Positions 52,420 through 64,000 of a DNA stretch of 64,000 nt are shown piece by piece. Made by a program: the position numbers and the translations under genes. Numbering within the stretch: position 1 is the stretch's first letter; each line of letters opens with the position of its first letter. The stretch comes from Centropus unirufus (lineage: Eukaryota > Chordata > Aves > Cuculiformes > Centropidae), in assembly GCA_013397695.1 (NCBI GenBank), contig VYZI01000418.1, forward strand, positions 284,799 through 348,798, read 5' to 3'. The notes beneath the pieces were generated by a model, which was not told the origin of the DNA, did no database searches, and was given only the letters and a program-made list of their open reading frames with translations.

Positions 52420-55400
52420 ACTCCCATTGTTTAGAGACCTAAAACCAAAAGCGCAGCAACCCGTTCACCCATACAGGATTTTTGTATGAAAATACCTAAG
52501 GAGAACAGAGAGATTTTCTATACCAGGAATTATTTATGTTCCTTGATATGAAGGAATTTAAAGTTATTGTGCTGTGAAGGTTATGACTGATAAACAACAA
52601 TCTATTCCCTAAAGAGGTTATCTTGCCCTTCTGCATTTGTTCTTGCTGTCTTTCTTGTGTTGGCAACAAGAGATAAGAGAAATCATATGACATAAAACTA
52701 ACCCTGAAAAAGTACGCTTTGAGACAATAAGTTGTTAGTTTAAAGGCAGATTTTCTCCCTGATCTGTCTGGGCTTATGCACATAGGCACTAAAGCTAGTC
52801 TAAAATGCCAATGCACAGCTGCGGGTGAGGCAGTAAGGGTGAGGAGCACAGGACCAACTGTTTATTTTCTGTATGGAACTTTACTAGATTAAAGCAATTC
52901 TTAAACCTGAGATCAATGGCACATTTCTTTGCACTACCACAAATGTGAGGCCTCAGCCAAAAATTAGGTTCCAATAATGCTAGGGGCTGTTTAAAACCAA
53001 AGCGAGAATCAATATGTGATCTGAAATGCTGGCAAAATGTGAATGGAAGAGACACAAATGAGCTCAATTTTCAGATGAAAGACAGTAGTTGGAAGATCTG
53101 TATTGCTTCATAAATTTATTTTTAAATACTTGGTTACAGTTAGCAAAGGAAATTAGCAGAGACCAAGGATTTAGCCCAGTTATCCACCACATGAGCCTAG
53201 TGCGTTAATATTAAGTTTACTCAGAAAGATATGAAGGAGGAGCAAGGTTCTCTGGGTTTACTTTTTCTCAAGCTTGCATTATACCACTGAAGCTCTCTCT
53301 GCCTGGGAGAGAGAGGTCCTCTGACATAAGGGTGTAACAAGCCATTTTACTTCCCTACTTGACAGGACTATGCATTAAGCAGGGGAGTCCCCCTTTGCGT
53401 GACCTTCAGGAATCCTAAAGCACAATGAAACAGAAGGAATGGATTTGCTGTAGTATTCCACTACAGATCTCTCACCAGTTCTCTCTCACCAGGCAGGCCA
53501 CCTAGGATAAAAAATTCTGCCCTTTCTAGAGACACCAGATACCTTAGAGAGACTTATGGCTGTCTGAGGGAAAGGTAGACAGGAAGGCAACCTACAGGCA
53601 GTGGGTAGAAGGCAGGTCGTTGTGTTGGGCTGAATTACAGTCCAAGAAAAGAAGTTTGTCTTCTATACAACAGAGTCAACAGCTGACACCTGTGACCTCT
53701 TCTTTGGATGACAGTTCAGGAAAGCCAACATCTACCTCCTTTGGGGGGATCTAGTGAAATTTGGCCTTCAGGGTTTTATTTCCTGCTTTTTATTAGCAAT
53801 AGCAATTTTTTGACCCCCTGGAGCCAGACAAAACAAAAGAGATGGTCCTATCTCCAGTCTGCTCAGGACCACAAGTAATGCTGTGCCCGGGAGTAGTGGT
53901 GGCCTTTCCTGTAATCAGGATGAATTGGATCCATAAAGTGCAGGTGTTGGCTTTGTCTTGATATGACCAGCGTTGTATTGATACATCATCCTATAAATGT
54001 TGCACAGAGTCCTCTTTTTTTTTCACCCCTGATTGAACAGAACTGGTTACAAAATGGTCTGTGTGTCTAATAGGGTTTCTTTGGCAAGTTGTTTTAATTT
54101 CTATTTTAAAAAGATGAATAAGAAGTATTATTATGTCTCACTGTTGTCACCCACAAAATATAATTTCAACTACCTGCATGGAATACCAATAAAACCCTGT
54201 TGGAACACAGGGAAGTGGAAGTGGAAAACACTGTTTTTCTTCCTTTTCAAAGAACATGCCTCAGAATGGTGATGGAACAGTTTCAAAAACAGGAGTGTTT
54301 TATTTTGATGGTGAATTAGGAGTTAAGCTCATTGGAAAACATACCATGGGCTATTTCTCCCTGCCCTCCTTCCCCTTTTTTTTTCAATAGTGTCATTAAT
54401 GAGGGTTCAAAAATAAAAAAAATGAGACACCTGCTCTCTTGCTCATGCCCTCTATCACCTTTCATTTAAACATTTTCTTGAGAAAACACAAACCCACAAA
54501 ACACTGTTGATTTTTTTTTTAGTGGCTTTCTGCTTATTTGTTTTTTTAATAGATTGCATTTAAAATATCTCCTCTCAGATCATAGGTATGAGCGAATTCT
54601 TTCTTTGTATGAAAGTGAGGACCCTCACTTGGTAAGGTGGGTGTGGGATCTGGAGTTAAAAAAAGAGGCATCATGCACATTTGCCATGCTGCTGCTGCCC
54701 TACCTGGGCAGTCCTGGATCATTTTGTAGCAGTTCATGTCCTGTAAGAACTTCAGTAAAGATCCAAGGTAGAGGAGGAGCACTGTTCTTTGCTCTGGATG
54801 GAAATTTCCTGCAACTTTGTGCAACACCCTTAACACTATTAAGAAAGATAAATTACTATCATTTTTATAAAGCACATGTTATACGGTTCACAACTCCTAC
54901 CCTAGAGGCTCCACAAAGTTTTCTTGTATTTGAGTCTTTTGTGGATGTAGCTAATGACCTTCCTGCTTTCAGAGTAAAATGGTAAAAGTAAAACTATCTC
55001 TCTGGAGGGTGAGTGCAGTGTGAGCTACAACCACCATCACAAGATTTGGTTTTGCATAACTTTGAGTTGAAGGTAGATTCTGTAGCAGGAGACTAGTTGT
55101 AATGCTGTAGCAGCCTGATCAAGCCTAGCATGGGCATTTCACAGTGCTCTGGGACATCTGCTTGCTAATGTATGGAAGGTGTATGTTCCACTCCCCTTGA
55201 ACGAGACAATTTACAAGTCACCTATGGTATTGTAGCAATTTATATCACAAACTAGGAAGAAAATGGCACGTGGCTTGAATGAAATTGGGAAAACGCAGAC
55301 AAAATATAGTTGCATCTACTTTGGCTGAACTTACCACGTTGAAATGCAGGATGCACTGAACTGCCACATTGCCTCATTTCTTCTACTTAGTAACATTTAT

Positions 55401-56350
55401 CACTCAAGAAGCACCAGTGTCATTTCCTTGCACAGACAATCTCAGAAAAATTAAACTGATGATTTCATAACAGGCTGAATTGAAGGATGGGTGAAGCCAG
55501 AATCCCATTATTTCGTTGTGTGACAGATTGAGAGCTTCCCCAATGAATTAGACCAATGCTGTGTAGTGAAGCCGGGTATCTCTTTCACTTTTAAATTAAT
55601 TTCCTAGAGGCTAATATGTAAACTATCACTGACTTCCAGAAGGAAGGCAACTGTGGTTCATTAAAAAGTCCTGATTCTAATGTCTGGGCCATCAGACTCA
55701 GAGCAGGTAAATAACCATTCCGGCAAACAAACAAAGGATCAAGTCATCTTGGTACCTCTACATGAGGTTTCTCATTTATACCTATGATGCCAGCTCATGG
55801 CAGATGTCTGGCTGTACTGATTACTGATGACAGGGAAGTGTAGGTGTTGCAAAGGAAAGACAGCTCTTGCTCATCAACTGGGAGGCAGTTGTGTGTGACA
55901 AAGTTCCTGTGTCCTCCCCACTGCCTTCAAAGTAGCCCACTCCCCTAAAAAGGCAGGAATCCACCTGCTACAGCTTTGGCTTTGGCAGCAAGCGTGGGAA
56001 GAGCTTTAGCACAGGACATCTGAGATCTCAGGAATGACAAGAACAGGTATTTCTCTCAGTAATACTATGCCTAAAATCTGTATGTGTTTGATATGGGTTG
56101 TTTTGACTTTTAACTTAACTGCAAGCAGCAAACGTCAAGTACATGGCTACGTCATAAGCCTGTTTGTTTCCATCAGAAAGTTACAAAATCATAATTGTGT
56201 AGTTTCTTGTTCATACTAAAGATTCAGTAATTTGCTGGTTTAGAAAAAATGAGCCTGGGACAAGAGAAACAGGCCTTGCATGGTATACCTGTATTTAGAA
56301 CGAGAACAGAAATATACCTATGTAAAGAGCTGTTCATTCTTCTGCATTTT

Positions 56351-56393
56351 AAATAAATGAGTGAATGAATGAATGAATTAATAAATGAATAAA
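56351..56393. repeat. (GAAT)n-type tetranucleotide repeat
   Basis: Imperfect AAAT, GAGT and GAAT units over about 43 bp. Confidence 0.9.
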
Positions 56394-57273
56394 GTTATCA
56401 AGTAAACAAGAAAATATTTTTACCTTGTTGAGAAAGGGAGATTTTTTCAACCATGCAGACCCTGGGCTCTGGCTTTAAGATACATGTGCTCTAAATTGCA
56501 GACGTTTGTTGATTTTTCTTTTCAACTCATTCCACTCATTTTTTATTGCAATGAAGCCGCTTCTCAGCTTTATTAAGGGCCATGATAGCCAGTCGCCAAA
56601 GTTCGTGCTCTACACATGCCTCAGTGCATCATTTGCCAATTCTACCACTTGCTCAGCTGTTACTTGGAAAGCATTACTTGACCTCCAAGACAAAAGTTTC
56701 TCTTCCTTTTACTGTAAACCCTTATGCCCTGACAGAGAACTCCTATTGCAGTTTGCTTGTGATGAAGTGCCAGCATCATCTCTCTTGTCTCCTCACTGGC
56801 TTCCAGGCTGCTACTAAAAGAGAATAGCTTTGCCTGTGTAATGGGCAGTGTGTCAAATACAGCCCTAAATCAACAGTTTTTAAACTCATTCCCTGCACTA
56901 AAAGAGTCAACTCTTACAACTGTACAAAATGCTTTTGACCCCAGCCACTGCAGTGCGGTGAAGACACTTAGTTTGTCAAGGCAAGCGGGAGACTGCAGTA
57001 CAAGAGAAGACCCAAGCAGTTCAGAGGAGCTCTGTATTTTCTTGAAGCAGCAGGCCTAAAACAGAACCCATCAAGGAGGTAACATCTAAGTCTCATTCTC
57101 ACATGAAATGGAGCCTACCAAAAAGTTTACCACAGGAGAACATGTGCTGATGAGCAAACGTTGCTGGAAAATCTCTCAAGTACTCTCAAGTACAAGTCAG
57201 TGGGAAAATTGAAAGAAGTGGGGTGGGGTGGTGGATAATTTGCCATCAGTCTTTAAGAAGGGGAGCTTTTATT

Positions 57274-57350
57274 GATTCTGAAATGAATCTGATTGTCTGC
57301 CAAGTTGTTTTTGATTCTGAAGTGAGTCTAATTGTCTGACAAGTTGTTTT
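57274..57350. repeat. 39 bp imperfect tandem duplication
   Basis: Two adjacent copies of a unit beginning GATTCTGAA and ending AAGTTGTTTT, period 39, differing at a few positions. Confidence 0.92.
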
Positions 57351-58201
57351 CACATGTTGGTTGCCAGCACATCTCCTGTAAAATCAGACCTGCAAAATCA
57401 TAGTTTAACAGGGTTCTTTCAATTGCCAAATAGTGTGATCAGTAAGAGGGAGGCACAGCAGAGACATTAAAGAGCCAGCAAGCAAATGGGACACAAGCAG
57501 TGATCTTTGGCATCATTTAAATATTTCAAATTTTTCCCTTTCTTTAGAGAGTAGCTAATGTAAATCCACCAAAACTGACATATATGACAATGTATCCTGT
57601 ATGGCTGGATAGACCATGAGGTAACACGGGAAGACTGTGAGACCATATTCTGCATACTTCACAAACACTGTCTTCTTTGGCCTGAAGAGAACTATAAGAG
57701 AACTCAAGTGTTCATCTGCTAAGCCTAGTAAATTTTGCAGTCTCTTATGGCAATTTTTGCACAGATAGCTGAAATCTGCCTTTGATGTATTCAGGTCAGG
57801 GTGACATACAGCAGATGGAAGGCAGCTGGATCTAGGCTTGTGATTCACCAGCATCCCAACGTCCTGCACTCTGCCCTATCACCAGACACCTGCTCCCAAC
57901 TCCATTTGATATCTTTGCATAGAAGGATCTGCAGGCACTCAGGAGCCTGTGGTTCACTGACAGGCAAAAATATTTAGAGTTCCCTAAGTCTATAACTTTC
58001 CCAAAGTTGGCAACAATTCTTAAATCATTGAGATGGTTTAAAAAATATAGCTTTGATTTGTGGTGTTCATGTACCTCTTTGCTAGGGCTTGCTCTTTCAG
58101 CACAGCCAGTAAATTTGCAGGTTCTTCTTGTTGTGACCTTTAATTAAAACAAATTAGAGTCAAGTTTGGGCTTCTTGTTACAATTTGTTTATGGAAAATG
58201 C

Positions 58202-58295
58202 CCTTTTCCTTTTCCTTTTCCTTTTCCTTTTCCTTTTCCTTTTCCTTTTCCTTTTCCTTTTCCTTTTCCTTTTCCTTTTCCTTTTCCTTTTCCTT
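58202..58295. repeat. (CCTTTT)n hexanucleotide array, left part
   Basis: About 15-16 near-perfect copies of CCTTTT, all pyrimidine on the plus strand, ending directly at an assembly gap. Confidence 0.97.
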
Positions 58296-58381
58296 NNNNN
58301 NNNNNNNNNNNNNNNNNNNNNNNNNNNNNNNNNNNNNNNNNNNNNNNNNNNNNNNNNNNNNNNNNNNNNNNNNNNNNNNNN
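58296..58381. other. Assembly gap (86 N) inside the hexanucleotide array
   Basis: The gap falls within the pyrimidine repeat, so the true array length is unknown. Confidence 0.99.
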
Positions 58382-58473
58382 CTTCTCCTTTTTCTTTTCC
58401 CTTTCCCTTTCCCTTTCCCTTTCCTCCTTTTTCTTTTCCTCTTTTTTCTTTTCCCCTTCTCCCTTTTCTTTTC
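58382..58473. repeat. Degenerate pyrimidine array, right part
   Basis: It continues the array after the gap with CCCTTT and CTTTTT variants rather than pure CCTTTT. The units change across the gap. Confidence 0.93.
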
Positions 58474-58718
58474 CTGCTTCAAAAGGGCTAAAATATTACT
58501 TGTTCCTGACCACTTAAGTATCTTATTGAGGCACAACTCAGTAAAATATCATGCCCAACTCACTTCTGAAGAAATTGGATTACAGCCTAGGAGGGCCACC
58601 ATGTTTTGTTATAGCATTAATGACTAGGTGTGTCAGACAGAGACAAACAGGTCATTATTTTCAGTGACCCTGCATCATTAGAAACAACTAAATGGATCAC
58701 AGAGTTCCTCAATTTCAA
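58474..58718 (-). other. Short unique spacer
   Basis: Single-copy sequence between the pyrimidine array and the third CR1 fragment. Nothing recognised. Confidence 0.5.
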
Positions 58719-58832
58719 ACTAACCTTGAACATCAAAACCAGGTTGGACAAGGCTTTGAGCAGCCTGGTCTAGTTGGAGGTGTTCTGGCCCATGGCAGGG
58801 TGGTAGGAACTAGATGAACCTTAAGGTCTTTA
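58719..58832 (+). mobile_element. CR1 LINE 3' UTR fragment lacking the tail
   Basis: The sequence matches the CR1 3' UTR: AACCAGGTTGGACAAGGC, then GAGCAGCCTGGTCTAGTTGG, then GGAACTAGATGAACCTTAAG. It stops at AAGGTCTTTA, before the CCCTTCCAACCC block and the ATTCTATGA tail seen in the other two copies. It is about 115 bp, truncated at both ends. Confidence 0.88.
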
Positions 58833-59623
58833 GGGAATGCATTCACTTTGATCTTGGCTTTTATCCCAGATTATGGGATACTGGGTTAAGAGAGAGGCTA
58901 GGGAAGGAAGCTGGAACTCAGAGTGATGTTGGCTAGAACCTCTGGGAACTCATGCCATGAGAAATCTCCATTGCTTGGTCAGAAGGACATTGCAATGTAC
59001 TATATAGATATTTGTTCTTCGTTCTGCCTCCTTACGGTTAATACTTGGCATCACGGGGTGTTGGATTGGATAGATGCAGTGTCAACTGTGTGATACTCAG
59101 GGCAGATGATGGATAGCCCAGATAAGGACAGGGTGGGGAAAGGACACTATGAATAGTTTACACTGTATGTAAATTAGGCTATCACAACACACCATGTTTA
59201 ACTTTAAAAAGCAGATGTAGAGTTACTCATAAATATGAATATAAAGAGAAAGAAAAGTTGAGTTCTATTTTTTAATGTGGTTTAGTTAATTTGGACGGTG
59301 TGTAATCCACACGTGGAAAAGGAAGATTATGGCTGTAACGTAGAAATATGAAAAATTGGTTTAGATAACATAGCAAAACACAGTTATTACTTCCCATTGT
59401 CCTGAAGCATTAATGATTTATGCAGTATTTTGATCTTTTAAAAACAGCTTTGTAATGAATATGCTTTTATAGTACATCACATTCCCATGATGCATTCAGT
59501 AACCTCAACTGTGCACAGAGCAGTGTGGATATTCAGGAAGAAGTAACAACCTTTTTTTATTTTGACCCTACAGGTATCCTGTGAAAGGGAGGGAGCAAGG
59601 AGATATTTTCATCTGGACTGAGT

Positions 59624-59675
59624 TCAGTTCTAATACCTGAGCCTAACATTTCAGTTCAAATACCTGAGCCTAAAC
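59624..59675. repeat. 27 bp imperfect tandem duplication
   Basis: Two adjacent copies beginning TCAGTTC and containing ATACCTGAGCCTAA, period 27. Confidence 0.9.
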
Positions 59676-61205
59676 TCCAGAGGGTTGCCTGCTCATTTCT
59701 TTACTTAAGGTCAGTGAAATACTTCTTCTGCAGCAGCACTTCACTTTCCCCTGGACCACAAGATCAAAGGCAGTGTGATCAAGTACCTTATGATCATATG
59801 ATAAAGTCATCCTCTATGTATTTATCAAGCATAGGACTTGGGATCAATGACCAAATACTGCACACCTGCAGTCCTCAGTCATCTGGAAAGCAACCAGAGC
59901 AGAAAGTTAGGGAGAATCCAATTAGTAATAAGTGGGTACCAAATCAGAACCTACTGAGTAGCTTTTTTTCTATCAGTGTGTTATCTTTCTATTTATCAAA
60001 GCCAGCAACATTTAGTGTTGGTACAGTACTACTTCTTTGGACATTAGAAGAAACATCCATGCAGCCTGGAGTTAAAGAAGATTCTGTATTTAACCACAGG
60101 CATACAACAGAGTTGCTTAAGTTTCCTCCTATATTAAGGTTCTATTTATAAATAGTTTATAAAGCATTAATACATTATTAATAGACATTAACCAACAGTG
60201 ATAAAGTTTGACATCTTGTTTATAAACATTGGCTTAGAATTAGCTATGTTACCTTCTCCTGCTATGTTTATAGCCATTTACAGCTTAGACTACCCATGCC
60301 TGTAACAGAGTCAAAGTTTCAATAATTGCGCATTGCTCTTGTAAGAATGTAACCTCAGAACAAAACCTGGTTAGTTTCCCCCCACCTCCGATTCAGTTCT
60401 GAAGGCAAAACACTCCAGAAGTCAGAATCTGGCACTGGCACGACGTAAAGCTATAATCTAGGTAGCACTTGGATGAAAATGGTTTTCAACACCTTTTCAA
60501 AACTACCACTACTGATTACAAGCCATACATTGCTCTCACCAGTTCTGTTGCCAAAATGGCACACAGAAAGTTTTGCAGATGACCTAGGGATACAAACAAT
60601 CACGTGAAACTGAAAAGTACTCTTTGCAGACTGAGGATTACACAAGAACGTGCAGTCAAAAGACCATTTCTTGGAAGAACGGAAGCTCAGCAGGTTTTAT
60701 AGGCAAGAGCAAAACAAGAATAAAGTAGAGAGCTTCACTGGATGAAATTGGATTATTTCCAACATCCCTCAGACTACAGTAATTGCAACAAGCTATCTCT
60801 CGCAGCAGACATTGTAAGCCATGAGGATCTATGAACTGATTCTGAGAGATCTATATAGTTAAACAACTACGCAGGCCTATGAGTACTGCAGAAAAACACA
60901 AACCGACAGTTATGCAGGGTCTTCTCGGCCATTGGGAAAACATTATATTTTACCTGAAGATGAGAAACAAGTGCTATGCCAAAACAAGACTGTTATTGCC
61001 ATAGAAGCCAAGCAACTCCTGAAATTGCAAGACTGGGTTGGAGGCTGCTGTTCCTGCCTGCAAGGGCAGAGGTGGCTGCTTCTGGGAGTTGTTTTCCCCC
61101 TAAGCCATCCATGTGAGCCTATCTTTCCTTCAGCAGCATCAGCCAGTGTCACAGTGCCAAAGGTACTGCCACAAGGAGTAAGGCCAGACATCATGATGCA
61201 TACAC

Positions 61206-61235
61206 ACCAAGGAAATAAATACCAAGGAAATAAAA
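61206..61235. repeat. 15 bp tandem duplication
   Basis: Two adjacent copies of ACCAAGGAAATAAAT, the second ending AAA. Confidence 0.9.
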
Positions 61236-64000
61236 TTGCTTTTATTGATACAGAGATACTATCTGATATATTATATGTAAATCCAGTGCAACTATTTTTT
61301 CTTTGCTATATTACAGTGTCATTGCTACTGGCAGAGCAGCAAGTGTAACAGTTAGTGAAAGACTCTGTATTTATTTAACCAGAGAAAGAACCCTTGAGAT
61401 GTATACATAGTAGATTAGTTAAACTGAAAAGAACACTGAAAATTACTGCCCTTGATTTCTTACTAATGAACTCTATGAAGGAGTTACCAATGGAAAAGGA
61501 AGAAAATCTTTTAAACGTCACTGTTGCTTGTAAAAAAATCCACAAAAAGCTCCAGTAAGTTAAAAGTATTTAGTAGAAGAATGTAATTCAGTTTTCTAGG
61601 CACTATCACAAGACAGATTTACAATGACCCATAAAGTGTTCATTTGATTATATATTGCCGCGCTGTCATCAGTACTCCAATCAGAGAAGAGTCTACTGCC
61701 TTCATAACAGCCAACTGCAACATTTCAGATGTTTTTGGACTTGATGCCTTTTTTTTTTTAAATTAAACTGCTTTATTCTAGTAGTAACACAGCAGTTTAC
61801 TAGTAGATGGAAGCTAAAAGCCAATAGGCTAGAGTTTGAAATACATGCCTGAACACATTTTTGACTTACTAAACTCTACTAACTTATTTCTAGAGGTGCT
61901 ATATATGAAAATACCAAATGACATTTTTTAGATGGTTTCTTGCAAAATAATAGTCCATTTTTTCAGACACTTAATTCTTTGTGTGGATGACTGCCCTCAG
62001 CAATTAGTAGTAAATGCAAACAGCTGAATTCTTTAACTTTGCAAAGTGGCTGATGTTAAGCTTAATGGTCAAACTGTGCAAGTGTATGTCCACTGAAATT
62101 CAAGGCAGCAGCAAATGTCAAGTAAACAACAATTATGCCACAAATATTTGGCATGTTAAGTATTTCTCATATGAATGTGACAGTAATTTTAGGAGCTTTA
62201 CAGATTTTAAGTAGGATGAGGTTTTTAAAATTAACAATAATATTCTGGTTTAGGCATACGCTTGAGTTTCTACTTTCACAATGTTTTATAATAAATTTTC
62301 TTACTTGATGTTCAGATGAAGTTTGTATTTACAATGTATTTTTTCTACACAGAATAAAAATGATGGCTAATTTTTCTTCCTTACTTATTATTGCCTTCAT
62401 ATTTCATAAAAGTCTAGCCTATACTCTATTTGGGCTAAACATCCACTGACTGCTTCCTACTCAGACTGGTGCAGCAGATGTACATGAATTGACAAAACCC
62501 AGTGCTACCACACTGGTACTTGTTTGTGAAATTGCCTTTATGTCTCTATGAACTTCCTGCAGAGTCTTTGTCCTTGTCCCTCAAAGTGTGCTAGGTAGGG
62601 CTGGTTTGTGCAGAGCAAGTAGTTGTGAGGGAGAGGATTTTCTTTCCCTATCTTCATGTGACTCCTGCTCTGCATAGAAGAACTAACTTTGAGACCATTT
62701 GCCTTGCAACCTCCGATGTGTGCAGAAAGGGAAGGATTTGCCCATTTGGATCTCATGTTTCCACTCGAAAATACAGAGAGAATGCTTCCACCAGCAAGAA
62801 AAACTCCAGAAACAACAAAAGAAAGGTCACCCTGACTTAAAGATGGAGAGTAATAACAAGTAGACTTGCCCAGCAGAAGCTCTGTTCTGGTCACGTTATT
62901 GTTCAGGTTGAGTAGTTGTTTCCATTAATCAAGAGGACCCAAGAGTCGCACTTGCTGATGGGGTGATTAGTATTTGTCCATTTCAACAATGGTCTCTCTT
63001 CCCAAAACTTTACTTCCACGCTTGTGATTGGAACCTCTGACCCTGGTGGAGGCTAGCTAGGGCCATAATACTGGAATATGGTTTATGGCAGCTCTGGCTA
63101 TAGGATCAGTGTTGGTCATCTAGAACAGATTAGTCTCTTCTATGTGTTATGGATTTTCTATCCTCCCAGAGACTTCCTGGAAACGTAGCTTATTTATTGT
63201 GCACCAGCCCGAGTAATGGCAGGCTGTGCTTTTTTAGTTTGTGGTAGCCTGCAAGCCTGAATAATATACATATTTTCATGCAAAGCTGCAGGCAAACACA
63301 TATAACTGGATCGTTACTATTTTGGGCAAGCTGTATAGTTCAGGATGAACTGACGAGACTAAGTCCATAAGTAAGAGAAATTGGAAGTGATACTGTATGG
63401 TTTGTCTTATTTTAAGTCACCCATATCTCCTGCTGGGATGGTAACCTGTGAGGGACCAGTGCTGCACAAAAAGCATATTTGCACATACAGTTTATATAAG
63501 TATTTGTCTCTATATAGTATTTTCTTTCCTGCAAGCCCAAGAACCTTTCTGTGGTTTGGCACCTGAGAAGAGTTTTGTCACTTTTAAGGATGGGAAGTTG
63601 TCTAAGTAGGCATGAAACTTCTGACAAAACCTCTCTGAGTATGTGAAAGAAAATAATATATTTTCAGGGGCCCTGTCAGGGATCAGGAACTGGCTGAAAG
63701 ACAAAGAATGAAAGGATGCAAAAAGATTCCTAGCTTTCACAACAGAAAGTATTTGTGTAGTCCTGTCAAGCTCTGTGCTAGAATCAATAATATATAACAT
63801 TTATCAGTGATCAAGAAAAGGATGTGGAAATGAAGTAACTGATGACACTGGAGCACTATATTGGTGATTAAAAGGTAGAAAAACCAAGGCTGATCTCAAG
63901 TGTGTGGGTGCTAAATGTCACTGGAGTCAAGAAATAGCAGTCCTGACTTTATGGACTCCAAACCAAGTTGAAACACTATAGTCAGTCAAGGGAAAGATCT

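Larger units (their letters stand above)
52420..58200 (-). other. Unique non-coding stretch
   Basis: AT-rich sequence with a GAAT-type repeat near 56.37 kb and a 39 bp duplication near 57.3 kb. No exon or transposon was recognised. Confidence 0.5.
58833..64000 (-). other. Unique non-coding stretch to the window end
   Basis: AT-rich single-copy DNA with two short tandem duplications (59.62 and 61.21 kb). Open frames are short and without recognisable domains. No exon of an upstream NRG1 isoform was seen. Confidence 0.5.

Noticed and set aside
58166..58627. Phe/Pro and Gly/Lys repeat proteins
   Set aside because: They are translations of the CCTTTT array and the N gap.

Overview
This 64 kb window is vertebrate genomic DNA, most likely from a bird. 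Three decayed CR1 LINE copies (about 32.67, 41.08 and 58.72 kb) carry the avian-type CR1 3' region, two of them ending in the ATTCTATGA tail repeat. Interspersed repeats are otherwise very sparse, and the rest is unique AT-rich sequence with microsatellites. No bacterial-style gene layout is present. Almost every long open frame is a chance frame in non-coding DNA or low-complexity sequence.

One protein-coding exon can be supported. On the minus strand at 15322-15430, inside a CpG island of about 1 kb (about 15115-16130), lies a short lysine/glycine-rich first coding exon. It starts MAEKKRDGSG, contains GSGKKP, and ends at a consensus GTAAGC donor in phase 1. This matches the type I (heregulin/NDF-like) first coding exon of neuregulin 1 (NRG1). 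The gene runs right to left. Positions 1-15321 are then the 5' part of the intron after this exon. Positions from about 16 kb to 64 kb are upstream of the type I promoter, and would be intron for longer NRG1 transcripts that start further 5'. The Ig, EGF-like and transmembrane exons are not in the window.

Layout: 1-8.4 kb intron with no exon seen; 8.4-8.65 kb purine-rich tract; 8.87-9.3 kb second, smaller CpG-rich patch with a phase-1 donor on the NRG1 strand; 9.3-15.1 kb intron with an (AAAAG)n array; 15.1-16.1 kb type I exon and CpG-island promoter, with a candidate G-quadruplex, a GGGAC tandem and GC boxes; 16.1-64 kb mostly unique sequence. This last part holds an exon-like open frame at 20180-20401 with two perfect CRE palindromes (TGACGTCA) nearby, the three CR1 remnants, an isolated CpG-rich hairpin at 52387-52419, a (CCTTTT)n array broken by an assembly gap, and several short tandem duplications.

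The best candidates for undescribed biology are possible alternative NRG1 5' exons or promoters at about 9.0-9.3 kb and 20.2-20.6 kb, an in-frame upstream ATG that would lengthen the type I N-terminus, and the hairpin at 52.4 kb. These are sequence-based hypotheses. RNA evidence and cross-species alignment would decide them.
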